DNA from: JBDTRY01 sp039931435
GTDB taxonomy: Bacteria; Acidobacteriota; Thermoanaerobaculia; Gp7-AA8
DNA: 10,802 nt
Assembly: GCA_039931435.1 (NCBI GenBank)
Contig: JBDTRY010000123.1
Coordinates: 1 to 10,802 of the forward strand
Reading direction: 5' to 3'
Shown: piece after piece, positions 1 to 6,718 of the stretch
Position numbering within the stretch: position 1 is the first letter of the stretch
Layout of the letters: the number at the start of each line of letters is the position of its first letter
Program-made: the position numbers and the translations under genes
Notes under the pieces: model-generated
Database searches by the model: none
What the model was told of the DNA's origin: nothing
The model's input: only the letters and a program-made list of their open reading frames with translations

Positions 1-369
1 TCAACGAGAGTCGTGCCCTTACTCGCGTCGCAACCGGGAAAGTAGAAGAGATCCTCCGCTCGACGCTTCTAATGAAACGTCCGCCGTTCTTGCGGAGGGT
101 AGGGAGCTTGTCATCCTCGAGGGAGCGCAGCGACCGAAGGATCTCGTCAACGAGTGTCGTGCCCTTACTCGCGTCGCAACCGGGAAGTAGAAGAGATCCT
201 TCGCTCGACTCTCCTAATGAAACGTCCGCCGTTCTTGCGGAATGTAGGGATCTTGTCATCCTCGAGGGAGCGCAGCGACCGAAGGATCTCGTCAACGAGA
301 GTCGTGCCCTTACTCGCGTCGCAACCGGGAAAGTAGAAGAGATCCTTCGCTCGACGCTTCAGGATGACA
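1..369. repeat. Tandem repeat array, 145-146 bp unit, 2.5 copies
   Basis: Copy 1 is 1-146, copy 2 is 147-291, and copy 3 starts at 292 and breaks off near 360. Each unit begins TCAACGAG(A/T)GTCGTGCC and ends GACCGAAGGATCTCG. Copies 1 and 2 differ by a handful of substitutions and a 1 bp deletion (GGGAAAG versus GGGAAG). Copy 3 leaves the repeat where the others continue CTAATGAAACG and runs instead into CAGGATGACA. The short reading frames across the array are in different frames in successive copies and resemble no protein, so I treat the region as non-coding. The left end may continue outside the window. Confidence 0.93.
254..369. repeat. Palindromic repeat unit (GTCATCC / GAAGGATCTC family)
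   Basis: The left arm runs TGTCATCC...GACCGAAGGATCTC and the right arm GAGATCCTTCGC...GGATGACA. They are imperfect inverted repeats about 31-38 bp long around a loop of about 48 bp. This is the only complete unit; the first two tandem copies keep the GAGATCC arm but lack the closing GGATGACA. From memory, sequences with this core are common intergenic repeats in acidobacterial genomes; I could not search to confirm. Whether the unit is mobile, a transcript structure or a protein-binding site cannot be told from the sequence. Confidence 0.75.
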
Positions 370-469
370 CGCCGTAGTAATCGTGTCATTTCCCGCGATA
401 CCAGGCGCCTGCGCCGTTCCTCACTCAGAGATGACGGTTCGCTTCGGGATTACGCCCGTGACGTTCCCG
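364..469. other. Gene-free spacer with small dyads downstream of the YdjY gene
   Basis: ATGACACG (364-371) and CGTGTCAT (382-389) form an 8 bp dyad with a 10-base loop. ATGACGG (431-437) and CCGTCAT (467-473) form a wider one that overlaps the stop codon of the YdjY gene. Neither is followed by a T-run in the direction of that gene, so I do not call a terminator. No coding sequence is seen. Confidence 0.5.
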
Positions 470-1165
470 TCATTTTACTGACACCGCCCGCGGTCGCAAG
501 ACGATGGTCACGACGGTTCCTTCCTTCGGAACGCGTGCGCTGTTGACCGTGAAGATCTCTCCCAGCCGTTCTTCGTCGCGGATCGTGCGGTTGTGATTTC
601 CAATGGCGCCCCCGGGGCAGGAGTAGTCGCAGACGATGCACCCGGACTTGAAATCCTTCTGATAGCGCTCGTTTCCGCCGAAGCGGAAGTCGAAGTTCGC
701 CGGCTTGCCGTTCTCAAGGATCAGGATGGAAAGGGGGACGGCTCCGTTGCTGCCGGGCCATTCCACGAAAACGTCCACGGCTGATCCTTCTACCCGCTTG
801 TCCGGTTCTGGATTGCCCAGGTCGCTCCGCGCGGTCCACGTCTGCTCGGTAAGGTTCTCTCCGGCTGAGGCACCCAGCGCTCGAAGGGCTACGCGGATAT
901 CGTGATCGCTCGCGGCACTTTCAAACAGGGCTCCGAATCGGGCCCTGCCACCGGACCAGACGATTGCGTGGTGACCTGGCTGCACGAACTTGCGGGAAAG
1001 GTGACTGGGGTGCGCCGTGGCCTTGAAGCGGATCTCGCGTTTCACCGAGTCGATCTCCACCGTTGGAGGGGACTTGCGGGTGTCGGCGCGCAACTCGCGG
1101 AGAAGGACAGCCCCGGCCAGGGCCAGGCACACAACGAGCACAGCTGTCAGCGTCCGTTGGCGCAT
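470..1165 (-). CDS. YdjY domain-containing protein
   Basis: This 231-residue protein matches the YdjY family, named after an E. coli protein sometimes labelled a putative ferredoxin; its function is unknown. An N-terminal hydrophobic segment (about residues 6-22) suggests a signal peptide or membrane anchor, with the rest outside the membrane. The body has the family features: GHHAIVWSGG (64-73) leading into an ALFES strand, and the signature SGCIVCDYSCPGG with Cys176, Cys179 and Cys183. Three cysteines are too few for a classical [4Fe-4S] ferredoxin motif, so metal binding is only a possibility. The start is ATG at 1165 with no clear Shine-Dalgarno. The gene is divergent from the DoxX gene across 77 bp and ends TGA. 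It has no co-directional partner nearby that would indicate a pathway. Confidence 0.85.
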   Translation of the reverse strand: MRQRTLTAVLVVCLALAGAVLLRELRADTRKSPPTVEIDSVKREIRFKATAHPSHLSRKFVQPGHHAIVWSGGRARFGALFESAASDHDIRVALRALGASAGENLTEQTWTARSDLGNPEPDKRVEGSAVDVFVEWPGSNGAVPLSILILENGKPANFDFRFGGNERYQKDFKSGCIVCDYSCPGGAIGNHNRTIRDEERLGEIFTVNSARVPKEGTVVTIVLRPRAVSVK

Positions 1166-1242
1166 GGGGCCACGGTATCAGAGGTTTCCGTCGTGGGTGT
1201 GGAATGGATCTTCCATTGCTTTGCTGCCGTCTGGAGGACTCG
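1166..1242. promoter_or_regulatory. Divergent intergenic region between the YdjY and DoxX genes
   Basis: This 77 bp gap must hold the start signals of both divergent genes. It contains a perfect small dyad, AATGGA (1203-1208) and TCCATT (1212-1217), around a 3-base loop, which could be an operator or chance. I could not assign -35 and -10 boxes with confidence on either strand. Confidence 0.35.
1233..1237 (+). promoter_or_regulatory. Ribosome binding site of the DoxX gene
   Basis: GGAGG lies 5 bases before the ATG at 1243. It decides the start: the frame is open upstream back to 1063, but the conserved DoxX sequence begins only here and the upstream part overlaps the divergent gene. Confidence 0.8.
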
Positions 1243-1665
1243 ATGCGATTTTTAAGGCCTTTCTCCGAGCAACTCTTTGCATTGCTGCGAATCGTGGCCG
1301 GGCTGCTGTTTGCCATTCATGGAGCGCAGAAACTATTCGGAGCGATGGGTGGAACGCAGGTACACGAGCCTCTGATGGTGGCCGCCGGGGTCATCGAGCT
1401 CGTCTGCGGGTTGCTGGTTGCCGGCGGTCTTTTTACGTCCGTCGCTGCCTTCCTGGCCAGCGGCGAGATGGCCGCGGCATTCTTCAAGGCCCACGCACCG
1501 AATGGATTCAATCCGGTGGTGAACAAGGGTGAGCTGGCGGTGGTCTACAGCTTTCTTTTTCTCTACATCGCCGCACGAGGTTCCGGTTTGTGGAGCCTGG
1601 ATGCAATGATGGGAAAAACGAAATCAAAGGAACCGGTCATGGAAGGCAAACGCCGCGATCACTGA
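1243..1665 (+). CDS. DoxX family membrane protein
   Basis: This 140-residue protein has four predicted membrane helices (about residues 9-27, 44-63, 63-81 and 96-112) and the family landmarks: HGAQKLFG after helix 1, GVIELVCGLLVAGGL in helix 2, and NKGELAVVYSFLFLYIA with GLWSLD at the end of helix 4. DoxX-family proteins are small inner-membrane proteins. Some have been linked to quinone-dependent redox reactions or to stress responses, but the role of this subgroup is not established. The C-terminal tail (about 123-140) is hydrophilic and lysine-rich, probably cytoplasmic. The length is normal. The gene is alone on the plus strand. It converges on recQ with only 26 bp between stop codons, and I see no terminator hairpin in that gap. 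Confidence 0.93.
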   Translation: MRFLRPFSEQLFALLRIVAGLLFAIHGAQKLFGAMGGTQVHEPLMVAAGVIELVCGLLVAGGLFTSVAAFLASGEMAAAFFKAHAPNGFNPVVNKGELAVVYSFLFLYIAARGSGLWSLDAMMGKTKSKEPVMEGKRRDH

Positions 1666-1691
1666 TTCTTCGGGCGCGGTCCAGTTGTTTC

Positions 1692-3557
1692 TTATGAACC
1701 GTGCGCCGATGCGCTGCTCGCTGCAACGATCCGGAGAATCATCGATCCGAAGTCGGTCAGCTTCCGTTCGCCGATCCCGTAGACCTCGCGCAGCATCGTC
1801 AAGGAACGCGGTTGCAATCGTGCGATCTCCCGTAGCGTGCGGTCGCCCAGAATGACGAACGGCGGAACGCCTCGCTCCTTCGCCAGGGTGCGCCGCATTT
1901 CCCGCAAGGCCTCGAAAAGGGCGCTGTCCACACCCTCCCAGTCCTGGCCCTCGCGACCCGCTCCGCGACGTTTTTTCCGTACGGGCTCCTTCCGCGCCAG
2001 CTGCACCAGACGCACGGCGCTCTCCCCTCGCAGAAGTGAACGCCCTTCCGCGGTGATAGTCAGGATCGGATAACGATCTCCTTCCTGGTGCAGCGCTCCC
2101 TGTCCGATGAGCTGGTGGATCCAGTCGCGAAGATCCGCATGGGAAAAGGACGACAGAGTGCCGAAGGTGCTCAGGCGATCGTGCCCGAGGGCGGCCACTC
2201 TCTCGGTCTGCTCACCGCGCAGGATGGAGATGATCTGGCCTGCTCCGAAGCGCTGGCCCGCCCGAGCGATGCAGGAGAGAATTTTCTGGCTGATGACGAG
2301 CGCCTCACCCACTTCTTCGATCTCTCCCAGACATATGTCGCAAGCCGCACATGGAGCATTCCCGTCATGCCTTTCGCCGAAGTGCTGTACCAGAGCGCGG
2401 TGCCGGCAGATCGATCCGCGGGCGTAGCGATCCATGGAATCCACGTGGCGCATTGCCGCACGGAAAATCTCTTCATCGCCGCCGGCTTCGATGTTGGAGC
2501 GCTCGAGGATGGTTCTCCATAACAGTACGTCGGCACCTGAATAGAAGAGAACGCATTCGGCCTCGAGGCCGTCCCTTCCGGCGCGCCCCGTCTCCTGCTG
2601 ATAGTGCTCGATCGATTTGGGAAGGCCCGTATGCAGGACGAAGCGGATGTTGGAGCGGTCGATTCCCATTCCAAAGGCTACCGTTGCTACCACCAGGTTG
2701 CATTCCTCGTTGGCGAAGGCTTCCTGCGTTCTGCTCCTCTCCTCGGAACTGAGGCCGGCATGGTAGGGACGGGCGGCGATTCCGGAGCGCTGCAATGTGG
2801 CGGAGAATTCGTCTACTTCCTTGCGCGTGATGCAGTAGACGATCCCCGCTTCTCCCGGATGCTTTTCCACGATGGCCAGAGCCTGACGGAGTTTCTCGCG
2901 GCGCGGGAGCACGCGGTAGGTGAGGTTGGGACGGTCGAAGCTTCCAACGAGAAGCTCCGGATCGGAGAGACTCAATTGCGAGGCGATGTCTTCGCGAACG
3001 CGGACGGTGGCCGTGGCGGTGTAGGCGTGAAAGGCGGCCTGCGGAAATTTCTGGCGAAGCTCTCCCATCTGGCGGTACTCGGGGCGGAAGTCGTGTCCCC
3101 AATGGCTGATGCAGTGTGCCTCGTCGATGGCGAAGGTGCGCACGTCCAGTTGGCGGAGGAACTGCTGCAGGCGTTCGGATGCCAGTCGTTCCGGTGAAAC
3201 GAACAGAAGTCGCAGCGCGCCGCTTCGGGCCAGCGCGGCGATCTCACGTTTTTCATCTGGTGAGGTGGTGCTGTTCAACTGGCGCGCTTCGACGCCGAGT
3301 TCGCGGAGAGAGTCCACTTGATCCTTCATCAGGGAGATCAGCGGCGAGACCACGACAGTCAGTTCGAGAGTGAGCAGCGGAGGCAACTGGTAGCAGAGAG
3401 ATTTTCCTCCGCCCGTGGGCATGACCACGACGGAGTCGCGGCGGCCCAGTACAGCGGCGATGGCCCGCGCCTGCAACGGCCGGAGCGAGTCATAGCCCCA
3501 GAAGCGCCGGAGAACGGAGAGAACGTCAGCGGAAGCGATGTGGGGACCCCGAAGCAC
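1692..3557 (-). CDS. recQ: ATP-dependent DNA helicase RecQ
   Basis: RecQ is a 3'-5' DNA helicase in recombination and repair of stalled forks. This 621-residue protein has the full bacterial architecture. The helicase core shows Walker A MPTGGGKS (46-53), DEAH (145-148) followed by the aromatic-rich loop CISHWGHDFRPEY, motif III AYTATAT (178-184), motif V VVATVAFGMGIDR (289-301) and motif VI QETGRAGRDG (321-330). The zinc-binding subdomain has Cys384, Cys403, Cys406 and Cys409. A winged-helix RQC region (about 420-510) and a C-terminal HRDC domain (about 545-612) follow. The start is GTG at 3557; no ATG lies before the conserved FWGYDSLRPLQ, and an in-frame stop lies shortly upstream. Shine-Dalgarno is weak. 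The gene begins 81 bp after the DDAH-like gene on the same strand, so read-through transcription is plausible. It ends TAA. Confidence 0.97.
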   Translation of the reverse strand: MLRGPHIASADVLSVLRRFWGYDSLRPLQARAIAAVLGRRDSVVVMPTGGGKSLCYQLPPLLTLELTVVVSPLISLMKDQVDSLRELGVEARQLNSTTSPDEKREIAALARSGALRLLFVSPERLASERLQQFLRQLDVRTFAIDEAHCISHWGHDFRPEYRQMGELRQKFPQAAFHAYTATATVRVREDIASQLSLSDPELLVGSFDRPNLTYRVLPRREKLRQALAIVEKHPGEAGIVYCITRKEVDEFSATLQRSGIAARPYHAGLSSEERSRTQEAFANEECNLVVATVAFGMGIDRSNIRFVLHTGLPKSIEHYQQETGRAGRDGLEAECVLFYSGADVLLWRTILERSNIEAGGDEEIFRAAMRHVDSMDRYARGSICRHRALVQHFGERHDGNAPCAACDICLGEIEEVGEALVISQKILSCIARAGQRFGAGQIISILRGEQTERVAALGHDRLSTFGTLSSFSHADLRDWIHQLIGQGALHQEGDRYPILTITAEGRSLLRGESAVRLVQLARKEPVRKKRRGAGREGQDWEGVDSALFEALREMRRTLAKERGVPPFVILGDRTLREIARLQPRSLTMLREVYGIGERKLTDFGSMILRIVAASSASAHGS

Positions 3558-3638
3558 GAATCGGTAGTATCGGGTGTGGCCGGGTGTGTGGCAACTGGAA
3601 GGCCACGCCTAGGGTCAGCCCCGATGGCGCCATTATTC

Positions 3639-4406
3639 CTAAGGACGGGCAACGATCAGGCTGCCGCAGGTCAATCCACCTTCTGCTTTGGCCAGTTCGC
3701 CCGCTTCCACGACGCGAACCGCGAGGCCGGAACGTTCCACCTTCCCAACCGTCCTGGGAAATTCGGCCGCACAGACGACGGAATCTCCGATACGTAGAGC
3801 GTTCCCGGCGCCCGGTTCCTCCGCATCCACCTCGATCGAATCAATCGCTCCGAACTGCCGTGCGTCCACCCAGTCCGGATTCAGAAGCAGAACCTCGGGG
3901 GCGATCTCGGTCACGGCACTCTTCAAGTGAAGACAACCGTTGAAGACGACACGGATCACGGAGTATCCGTGGGGCTCGACGAGCCGCTGAAGATCCTTGA
4001 TTCCGCCATCACTGGTCCGGCCGGAGAGACCGACAAAAAGCGTCCGCCCGAGGCGAAGAACGTCACCGCCATCGAGCGTTCCGTGGGGGCCCATGTAACG
4101 GAGCGGGAGATACTTCCCCAGAATTGCGGCGGCAGTGGCAACTTCCGCACGTCTCGACTCCGCTCCCGGGCGGGTCATGACCGCCAGTTCGTCCAGAATG
4201 ATCGCTGTATCTTCCACGAAGACCGAGTCGGGCATCCCGGGCTCGTCGGGCAGCCGCTCGACGGTGCAGCCCAGCGAGGCCAGCATCGCTTCATAAAGAT
4301 CGTGTTGCGCAACGGCGACCGCGTAATCGATGGGTTGACGGACGAGATGCGTCAGTTCGCAGGATGCGATGGAATGGGGAACAGCTCTGGTAAGGGCGAT
4401 CAACAT
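3639..4406 (-). CDS. Dimethylarginine dimethylaminohydrolase (DDAH)-like amidinotransferase-fold enzyme
   Basis: DDAH hydrolyses N-omega-methylated arginines to citrulline and methylamines. This 255-residue protein has the family N-terminus (MLIALTRAVP, then CELTHL and RQPIDYA) and the pentein motifs DSVFVEDTA (60-68), TLDGGDVL (110-117), GLSGRTSDGG (126-135), NGCLHLKSAV (156-165) and GGLTCGSLIV (243-252). The likely triad is Cys247 and His160 with Asp112. Asp at this position is, as I recall, the arrangement of animal DDAH, whereas Pseudomonas DDAH uses Glu. Substrate is inferred; relatives include arginine deiminases and other amidino hydrolases. There is no signal peptide, so it is cytoplasmic. 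It starts 42 bp after the stop of the L,D-transpeptidase-like gene and ends 81 bp before recQ, so all three may share a transcript. No clear ribosome site is seen. Confidence 0.9.
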   Translation of the reverse strand: MLIALTRAVPHSIASCELTHLVRQPIDYAVAVAQHDLYEAMLASLGCTVERLPDEPGMPDSVFVEDTAIILDELAVMTRPGAESRRAEVATAAAILGKYLPLRYMGPHGTLDGGDVLRLGRTLFVGLSGRTSDGGIKDLQRLVEPHGYSVIRVVFNGCLHLKSAVTEIAPEVLLLNPDWVDARQFGAIDSIEVDAEEPGAGNALRIGDSVVCAAEFPRTVGKVERSGLAVRVVEAGELAKAEGGLTCGSLIVARP

Positions 4407-4448
4407 GGACAGATTGAGTCGCGCCGACGATGCTGATGCCTGGAAGCC

Positions 4449-5132
4449 CTAGTGCGCGACGAACGCTGACGTCGAGAGCCAGTTTCTGTCGGGATAGTAG
4501 GCGAAGATCGGGCTGCCACCGCGCAGGGTGTCGATGACTTTGCCGGCGATTTCCTTCCGCACTGCCGGACAACCCCAGCTCCGGCCCAGCCGGCCCAGTG
4601 CCTGGATCGCAGACCTGCTGACATAGGAGGCGCCGTGAAGAACGATCGAGCGGCTCCAGGCTTGATCGTTGATCCCTTTTTCCAGCCCACGCAGTCTCAG
4701 CGAGTAGCCGTTCTTCCCGACGTAGGGATCAGCGGTCACGAACAGACCCAGACTTGTGGCCAGGCTCTTCTGTTTGTTGGAGAAAAAATCGGCGTGATCA
4801 CCGCCGCTGGTCTTTCCGTGAGCGACCAGCTCACGGAAGAGCAGTTTCTGCCCGTTGAGATCGAAGACGAAGAGCCGGGGCTCGGAGGAAGGAAGGGAGT
4901 AGTCGATCACGGTCAGAACATTCGGTCGGGTGACGAGACCGCGCCCTGCCGCGCATTCGGTCGCCTCCAGAGCCAGCCGGAGAACGTCGGCGCGCAGTCC
5001 CGGGGCCTGGGCCAGCAGCGTGGAGACCAGCGCTGTCGAAGCGCTCGCCGCACATGGTGCCGACGCCCTTACTTCGGGCGTTGCAGCCAGTGCAAACAAG
5101 GCCACTGCGAACGTGAGGTATACGCGTTTCAT
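4449..5132 (-). CDS. Murein L,D-transpeptidase catalytic domain family protein (YkuD_2 type), secreted
   Basis: The 227-residue protein has a signal peptide (MKRVYLTFAVALFALAATPEVRASA) and a C-terminal catalytic domain of the L,D-transpeptidase kind. HGASYVS carries His166 and GRSWGCPAV carries the nucleophile Cys188, matching the HG...SxGCPAV signature. Upstream motifs VAHGKTSGG and SLATSLGLF also fit the family. Members are thought to act in the envelope on peptidoglycan peptides, forming or trimming cross-links; the exact reaction of this subgroup is uncertain. I chose ATG at 5132 because it starts a textbook signal peptide; an upstream in-frame ATG at 5183 would put 17 extra residues before it. 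Neither has a good Shine-Dalgarno. It is first in a same-strand run with the DDAH-like gene and recQ. Confidence 0.9.
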   Translation of the reverse strand: MKRVYLTFAVALFALAATPEVRASAPCAASASTALVSTLLAQAPGLRADVLRLALEATECAAGRGLVTRPNVLTVIDYSLPSSEPRLFVFDLNGQKLLFRELVAHGKTSGGDHADFFSNKQKSLATSLGLFVTADPYVGKNGYSLRLRGLEKGINDQAWSRSIVLHGASYVSRSAIQALGRLGRSWGCPAVRKEIAGKVIDTLRGGSPIFAYYPDRNWLSTSAFVAH

Positions 5133-5573
5133 GGGAATGCCGTTGCGCGTTGCGGGGACGATTCCGCCATGCGCCGGACCCATGGTAACAAACGTTCTCA
5201 GAATCCTAATCCGCAGCCGCTGACGCGCGCCGGAAGCAGCCGCTACAGATAGCCGCCTCCGAACCAGACTGGAACTGCTGCCGCGACCGTAGAGAGCCTG
5301 ATGATGACAGCCCGCTTACTCATAGTTGAGTGCCCCGCGGCATGACTTGCTGCTGGCGCTCGGCTTTCCTGTGGTCGGTCTCGCGTCGTTTTCTCATGAA
5401 GAACGAAACTAGGAGTCTGCGCGGCAGAAAGGCGCCCTGCTGCGAGAGCGGATCGGCGGCCCACATTCGACCCGATTCTCGTCACATAGAACCACTATGC
5501 TCGCTCGAATCGGATCGAATCTGGACTCGCCGCTCCACTCTCTCGCGGTCGGGCGTTTCTGCCGCGCAGACTC
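5133..5573. other. Intergenic region of about 440 bp, mostly without assignable features
   Basis: Apart from the long palindrome at 5409-5577, I see no convincing gene. A 26-codon minus-strand frame (5323-5243, beginning MSKRAVIIRL and ending FGGGYL) looks like a basic start plus hydrophobic stretch, but it has no Shine-Dalgarno and no known relative that I recognise. The promoter of the L,D-transpeptidase gene should lie in 5133-5260; TAGGAT on the minus strand near 5210 is a possible -10 box without a matching -35. Confidence 0.5.
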
Positions 5574-5577
5574 CTAG
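5409..5577. repeat. 169 bp long palindrome with CTAG ends (MITE-like element)
   Basis: The outer arms, 5409-5430 and 5556-5577, are a perfect 22 bp inverted repeat. Each ends in CTAG, followed inwards by GAGTCTGCGCGGCAGAAA. Pairing continues, imperfectly (roughly three quarters of bases by eye, with small gaps), to the centre, where CATAG (5485-5489) and CTATG (5495-5499) flank the 5-base loop AACCA. The axis of the inner stem falls within about one base of the midpoint of the outer arms. The structure reads as one giant hairpin. The outer CTAG pair could be a 4 bp target duplication around an element with 18 bp terminal inverted repeats, as in small transposase-less elements. The right-hand CTAG supplies the stop codon (TAG) of the DUF1028 gene. 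A structured RNA or terminator role is also possible. Confidence 0.85.
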
Positions 5578-6635
5578 CGCGTTTTGCCCGCGGCGACGAT
5601 TCTGGAGATGAGCAGAGCGTCGTCCGGGAGGAGGCCGGCGTGGGGAAGGCGCGGGGTCAGTTCTCGCCAGCCCGGCTCCAGTGCAAACACTTTGGCGAAT
5701 AGGGGCAGAGCCTCGTCGACCCGTTTCATGTTCACTAGAGCCACGGCGTGCCAGTAGACCATCTCCGCGTAGCGGCTTTGTGGAACGCCTGCGGTGGAGG
5801 AGGCAATCTGCTCGGCTGCCGAATATTCGCGCAGGGCACCCTCGTTGTCCTTGTGTTCCGTGGCCAGATCGCCGGCGTTCATGTGGTTGTAGGCGCGCTG
5901 CAGGGCAACAAGGCGACGAAGCTCGGTGAGCGGTGCGGGATTGTCGTCGACGCGGAGGCTGAAGATCTCGTCCATCCAGCGTTTGCCGGTGGGCTTGCCA
6001 GTGACGACGATGATGGCCGCGGATTGTTTTCCGCGGATGTCGCCGCCCGCCGCCTGCGCCGCGTCGAGCGCGGCCAGCATGCGGTCAGCAAGATCTCCCT
6101 GCGCTTCGCGAAAGGCCTTGTCCATCGCCGGCCAGATGCGCTCGTTGGACATGAGATTGGCCTGCACGGCGAAGTCCTGGCCGGCGGTGAATGCTCCGCC
6201 CGCGGCGCCACACGGAAGGTTCGTGCCGGAAGCACCGCCGCCGGCGATGCCACCTGCCGCCTGGATGTCGTGGGAGCCGGTGAAGGTGGCCACTGTACCG
6301 GTGACATCGATCATCGCCACCTGGCGGACCTCGCATGACGCATCGGCCATGAGCAATCCACGCAGGGCGTCCGGCGCGTTCTTTCCGGCCCGCAGCAGAT
6401 CAAGGCCGAGCTCTCCGTAGGTGGGATCAACAAAGCTTTGCGTGGCCACGGCACCCACGCCCGCCTCGGCCCATGGAACGATCTGGCCCACGGCGAACCA
6501 GTGGGATTGCACGGCCACGCCCATCTCCCCGGTCTTCGCGTCGCGGGCCACGATGGAGAACGTGTGTACGGGACGGGACTGGGCGAAGGCACAAGGAGTG
6601 AGGAGCAGGGCTGCGAGGCACAGTGCGTTTCTCAT
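5574..6635 (-). CDS. Secreted DUF1028 domain protein with C-terminal TPR-like region
   Basis: The 353-residue protein begins with a signal peptide (MRNALCLAALLLTPCAFA). The DUF1028 domain follows: HTFSIVARDAKTGEMGVAVQ (24-43), SHWFAVGQIVPWAEAGVGAVATQS (44-67), an F-T-G-S stretch at 118-121 and FAVQANLMS (155-163), to about residue 235. DUF1028 has, to my recollection, an Ntn-hydrolase-like fold, but no reaction is established. Thr25 would be the N-terminal residue in cytoplasmic homologues, whereas here it lies behind a signal peptide. Residues 125-150 form a Gly/Ala-rich segment that looks like an insertion. Residues about 240-325 are helical and resemble tetratricopeptide repeats (ALREYSAAEQ, DEALPLFAKVFALEPG). 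The start is ATG at 6635 with no Shine-Dalgarno; a -10 box 7 bases upstream suggests a leaderless transcript. The stop codon lies within the CTAG of the adjacent palindrome. Confidence 0.92.
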   Translation of the reverse strand: MRNALCLAALLLTPCAFAQSRPVHTFSIVARDAKTGEMGVAVQSHWFAVGQIVPWAEAGVGAVATQSFVDPTYGELGLDLLRAGKNAPDALRGLLMADASCEVRQVAMIDVTGTVATFTGSHDIQAAGGIAGGGASGTNLPCGAAGGAFTAGQDFAVQANLMSNERIWPAMDKAFREAQGDLADRMLAALDAAQAAGGDIRGKQSAAIIVVTGKPTGKRWMDEIFSLRVDDNPAPLTELRRLVALQRAYNHMNAGDLATEHKDNEGALREYSAAEQIASSTAGVPQSRYAEMVYWHAVALVNMKRVDEALPLFAKVFALEPGWRELTPRLPHAGLLPDDALLISRIVAAGKTR

Positions 6636-6642
6636 GAGGGCG

Positions 6643-6670
6643 AATATAGCGCATTAACGCCGGCTCGAAA
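6643..6670 (-). promoter_or_regulatory. Possible promoter of the DUF1028 gene, leaderless
   Basis: On the minus strand TATATT (6648-6643) lies 16 bases after TTTCGA (6670-6665). Only 7 bases separate the -10 box from the ATG at 6635, so transcription would start at or next to the start codon. The absence of a Shine-Dalgarno agrees. The -35 match is weak (about half of consensus). Confidence 0.35.
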
Positions 6671-6718
6671 TCAGCAGTGACCCGCGGCTCGGCCTGGAGC
6701 CCTCGACGTCATGGCGTA

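Noticed and set aside
1..369. CRISPR array
   Set aside because: The units are 145-146 bp and contiguous, without short repeats alternating with unique spacers, and no cas gene is present.
72..389. Short open frames across the left-edge repeat on both strands
   Set aside because: They are produced by the 145-146 bp repeat, shift frame between copies because the copies differ by one base in length, and match no protein type I recognise.
364..389. Terminator of the YdjY gene at the ATGACACG / CGTGTCAT dyad
   Set aside because: No T-run follows the stem on the minus strand, and it lies about 80 bp beyond the stop codon.
5243..5323. 26-residue minus-strand peptide MSKRAVIIRL...FGGGYL
   Set aside because: It has a basic start and hydrophobic run, but no Shine-Dalgarno, no known relative and no supporting context, so it is most likely chance.
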